Shown one piece after another: positions 62,266 to 64,000 of a DNA stretch of 64,000 nt; the first letter of the stretch is position 1, and every line of letters starts with the position of its first letter. Both the position numbers and the translations under genes were made by a program. The notes under the pieces were generated by a model that saw only the letters and a program-made list of their open reading frames with translations, was not told the DNA's origin and searched no databases. The stretch lies in NCBI GenBank assembly GCA_965215715.1, contig OZ244129.1:2852001-2916000 (forward strand). The letters run 5' to 3'. This DNA comes from HXMU1428-3 sp965215715. Its GTDB lineage: Bacteria > Pseudomonadota > Alphaproteobacteria > Rhizobiales > HXMU1428-3.

Positions 62266-62844
62266 ATGTTTATTCAAACTGAAGCAACACCAAACCCGCA
62301 AACTTTAAAGTTCATTCCTGGTAAGCCAGTGTTTGGCCAAGGAAATTTGGAATTTTTAACACCTGACGAGGCAGGGGCTTCGCCTTTGGCATCTCGTTTG
62401 TTTGGTATTGATGGTGTCCAAGCGGTGTTTTTAGGGTCAGACTTTATTTCTGTCACCAAAGGGACCCAAGAATGGCAACAGCTAAAACCAGCTGTTCTGG
62501 GCGCGATTATGGAACATTATATGTCTGGCGAGCCGGTTTTGGTGGATGAAAGCTCAAACGCTCAGCCTGTCGACGAGGAATTTTTTGACGAAGAAGACAG
62601 TGAGACAGTGGCAACCATTAAAGAGCTGTTGGACACGCGCGTGCGGCCAGCGGTTGCGCAAGATGGTGGTGACATTGTGTTTAAAGGCTTTCGCGAAGGC
62701 GTCGTTTATTTGACCATGCGCGGGGCTTGTGCTGGGTGTCCGAGTTCTACTGTGACTTTGCAACATGGGATTGAAAACTTGTTGCGCCATTTCTTGCCAG
62801 AAGTGCAAGCTGTGCGCCCAGCTGAAGATGCTGTCGGTTTTTGA
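62266..62844 (+). CDS. NifU-like Fe-S cluster scaffold/carrier
   Basis: A 192-residue protein starting MFIQTEATPNPQTLKFIPG after GGAGA. The N-terminal NFU_N domain (residues 1-90) is followed by the NifU C-terminal domain with the cluster CxxC in RGACAGCPSSTVTL. Both domains are complete. It carries [4Fe-4S] clusters to target enzymes. Longer in-frame readings upstream lack family similarity. Confidence 0.95.
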   Translation: MFIQTEATPNPQTLKFIPGKPVFGQGNLEFLTPDEAGASPLASRLFGIDGVQAVFLGSDFISVTKGTQEWQQLKPAVLGAIMEHYMSGEPVLVDESSNAQPVDEEFFDEEDSETVATIKELLDTRVRPAVAQDGGDIVFKGFREGVVYLTMRGACAGCPSSTVTLQHGIENLLRHFLPEVQAVRPAEDAVGF

Positions 62845-62969
62845 TTTCAAGGTCCCTCACGAATTTCGATCTCACTTTGTTTGAAACCTTGCTTGATGAG
62901 GGCTTTGCTTTGATGCTAGGCTTTTTTTATCTCATGAGTTTCCTTAAAGAGTTTTGACGGTAAATTTTC

Positions 62970-63671
62970 ATGACAGATTTGGCAATTGATACTGCGGGGG
63001 CAGGATGCTGCGTTGCGTTGCAATTTGGCAGAGCTGAAGATGTGCGCGTGATAAGCCGTTTTGAGGCGCAAACGCGCGGGCAATCTGAGCGGGTGATCAG
63101 TTTGATTGAGGGTTTGTTAGAAGAAGCAGAGCTCGATTATCAGTCTCTTAAGCGAATCATTTGTACAATGGGGCCAGGCTCTTTTACCGGGGTTCGGGTT
63201 GGCCTTGCTTTGGCCAAAGGTTTGGCTTTGGCCGCGGAGGTTCCCTTGTTTGGTGTCTCTAGAACTTTGGTTTTAGGGCATAAATTCTTTCTTGATCAAC
63301 AAGAGGGGCAGGGGTGCGATGTGTTTGCCTGTTTGTTGGATGCAGGGCGCGACGCGTTTTATGGGCAAGCGTTTTCTGGATCGGGGGGGCAATTTTGCGT
63401 TCTATCTGAGCCGGTTTTGATTGCACAATCTGGGCTTAAAGATTTTCTGGCTCGGTTTAATGTGCGCTTGGTGATTGGGTCTGGTTTGGAGGCTGTTGAA
63501 GAGCTTGGCGTTTCAGAACAGTGCCGACAGGAGTTTGTGTCTCAGCCCCAAGATTTGTTTTTAATTGAGGCACCGTACTTGGTTCAAGGTGAGGGTGTTA
63601 AACCGTTATATTTGCGTGCACCTGATGCCAAACCACAGCAAGGAAAAGCTTTAAAACGGAGCTTGCCATGA
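62970..63671 (+). CDS. tsaB: tRNA threonylcarbamoyladenosine synthesis protein TsaB
   Basis: A 233-residue ASKHA-fold protein that works with TsaD and TsaE to make t6A in ANN-decoding tRNAs. LAIDTAGAGCCVAL, then ICTMGPGSFTGVRVGLALAK, is the family signature. Its stop overlaps the start of rimI by 4 bp (ATGA), a widely conserved pairing. Confidence 0.95.
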   Translation: MTDLAIDTAGAGCCVALQFGRAEDVRVISRFEAQTRGQSERVISLIEGLLEEAELDYQSLKRIICTMGPGSFTGVRVGLALAKGLALAAEVPLFGVSRTLVLGHKFFLDQQEGQGCDVFACLLDAGRDAFYGQAFSGSGGQFCVLSEPVLIAQSGLKDFLARFNVRLVIGSGLEAVEELGVSEQCRQEFVSQPQDLFLIEAPYLVQGEGVKPLYLRAPDAKPQQGKALKRSLP

Positions 63672-64000
63672 GACTTTTAGAAAATGGTTATACCGTAAAA
63701 GATTTAGGCCTTGAGAATATTAATGGCCTGGCCAGTTTGCATAAATCTGCCTTCGCGCGGGGGTGGGAGCCCCATGATTTTGCCCAGTTTGTCCAAGACC
63801 GCCATATGAAATTGTTAGGGGCCTTTAAAAATGGAGGCCGTGATCCATCAGCCTTTTTATTGGTGCGCCAAGTTGAAGATGAGGCTGAAGTTATCTCGAT
63901 TGCCGTTGGGCGCTCTCACCGTCGGCGCGGGCTTGGTGTTGGGCTTTTGGATGCTGCCATTGATGATCTATCAGAAAGCGGGGTGAAAGAATTGCACCTT
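63668..64000 (+). CDS. rimI: Ribosomal protein alanine N-acetyltransferase RimI (C-terminus outside window)
   Basis: The first 111 codons of a GNAT acetyltransferase. The acetyl-CoA loop is SHRRRGLGVGLL, preceded by ISIAVGR, and the N-terminus has LHKSAFARGWEPHDFAQF as in RimI proteins. It acetylates the N-terminus of ribosomal protein S18. The gene is cut by the window end and is co-translated with tsaB. Confidence 0.9.
   Translation, partial: MRLLENGYTVKDLGLENINGLASLHKSAFARGWEPHDFAQFVQDRHMKLLGAFKNGGRDPSAFLLVRQVEDEAEVISIAVGRSHRRRGLGVGLLDAAIDDLSESGVKELHL

Overview
The window looks like chromosome from an alphaproteobacterium, most likely in or near the Hyphomicrobiales (Rhizobiales). The reasons are the aerobic-type cobalamin genes (cobN, cobO, cobQ, cobW), the 1606-residue NAD-dependent glutamate dehydrogenase, the linked trpS and murJ, and the order universal stress protein - NifU-like protein - tsaB - rimI at the right end. 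Base composition by eye is in the mid-40s percent GC, with a few clearly AT-richer genes. No phage, insertion sequence, integrase, CRISPR array or rRNA was seen. One tRNA-Gly(GCC) is present.

1-15.4 kb is a cobalamin late-assembly locus: DUF1636 protein, cobC, cobD, cobQ, cobO, cobN, cobW, cobP, cobT and cobS. Together these cover cobalt insertion, adenosylation, amidation, aminopropanol-arm attachment and nucleotide-loop assembly. The precorrin methylases and the CobS/CobT chelatase subunits are not here. Two AT-rich genes of unknown function, a VOC protein, an LprI-like protein and a decayed cobW fragment are interleaved. 15.5-26 kb carries an iron-binding periplasmic protein without its transporter, a GST/TfoX/TetR module with a palindromic operator, trpS, murJ, oxyR, a disordered protein, and a CRP-like regulator beside a membrane adenylate cyclase. 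A textbook CRP box lies 0.6 kb beyond the cyclase.

26-35 kb starts with a tandem duplication carrying two identical 44-residue secreted-peptide genes and a broken GDYXXLXY gene. Next is a translationally coupled operon (MFS-acyltransferase-AMP ligase, DUF2157, DUF4401, GDYXXLXY), then ilvA. 35-44 kb holds a secreted serine protease, a TetR gene joined to leuC, rplS with a helix-hairpin-helix tail, Trm112-like, LON-domain and CnoX proteins, tRNA-Gly, an azoreductase/Rrf2 pair and a VIT-type transporter. 44-54 kb is mostly envelope and signalling: caspase-like and D-Ala-D-Ala dipeptidase proteins with SH3 domains, a receiver-GGDEF protein with a degenerate receiver, a 2-hydroxyacid dehydrogenase, a very basic secreted repeat protein, and a LemA-TPM-TPM set. 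54-64 kb holds the glutamate dehydrogenase, an APH-type kinase joined to a divergent enolase, and the USP/NifU/tsaB/rimI group.

The most striking unexplained structure is a family of four 123-160 bp palindromic elements (5302-5461, 9391-9515, 19696-19818, 35126-35248). Their arms co-vary. Three of them sit in the same orientation directly at the stop codon of a minus-strand gene. Other items worth following are the kinase/enolase pair, in which the enolase lacks the SHRSGETED histidine, the CRP site, and the duplication and its microhomology scars.
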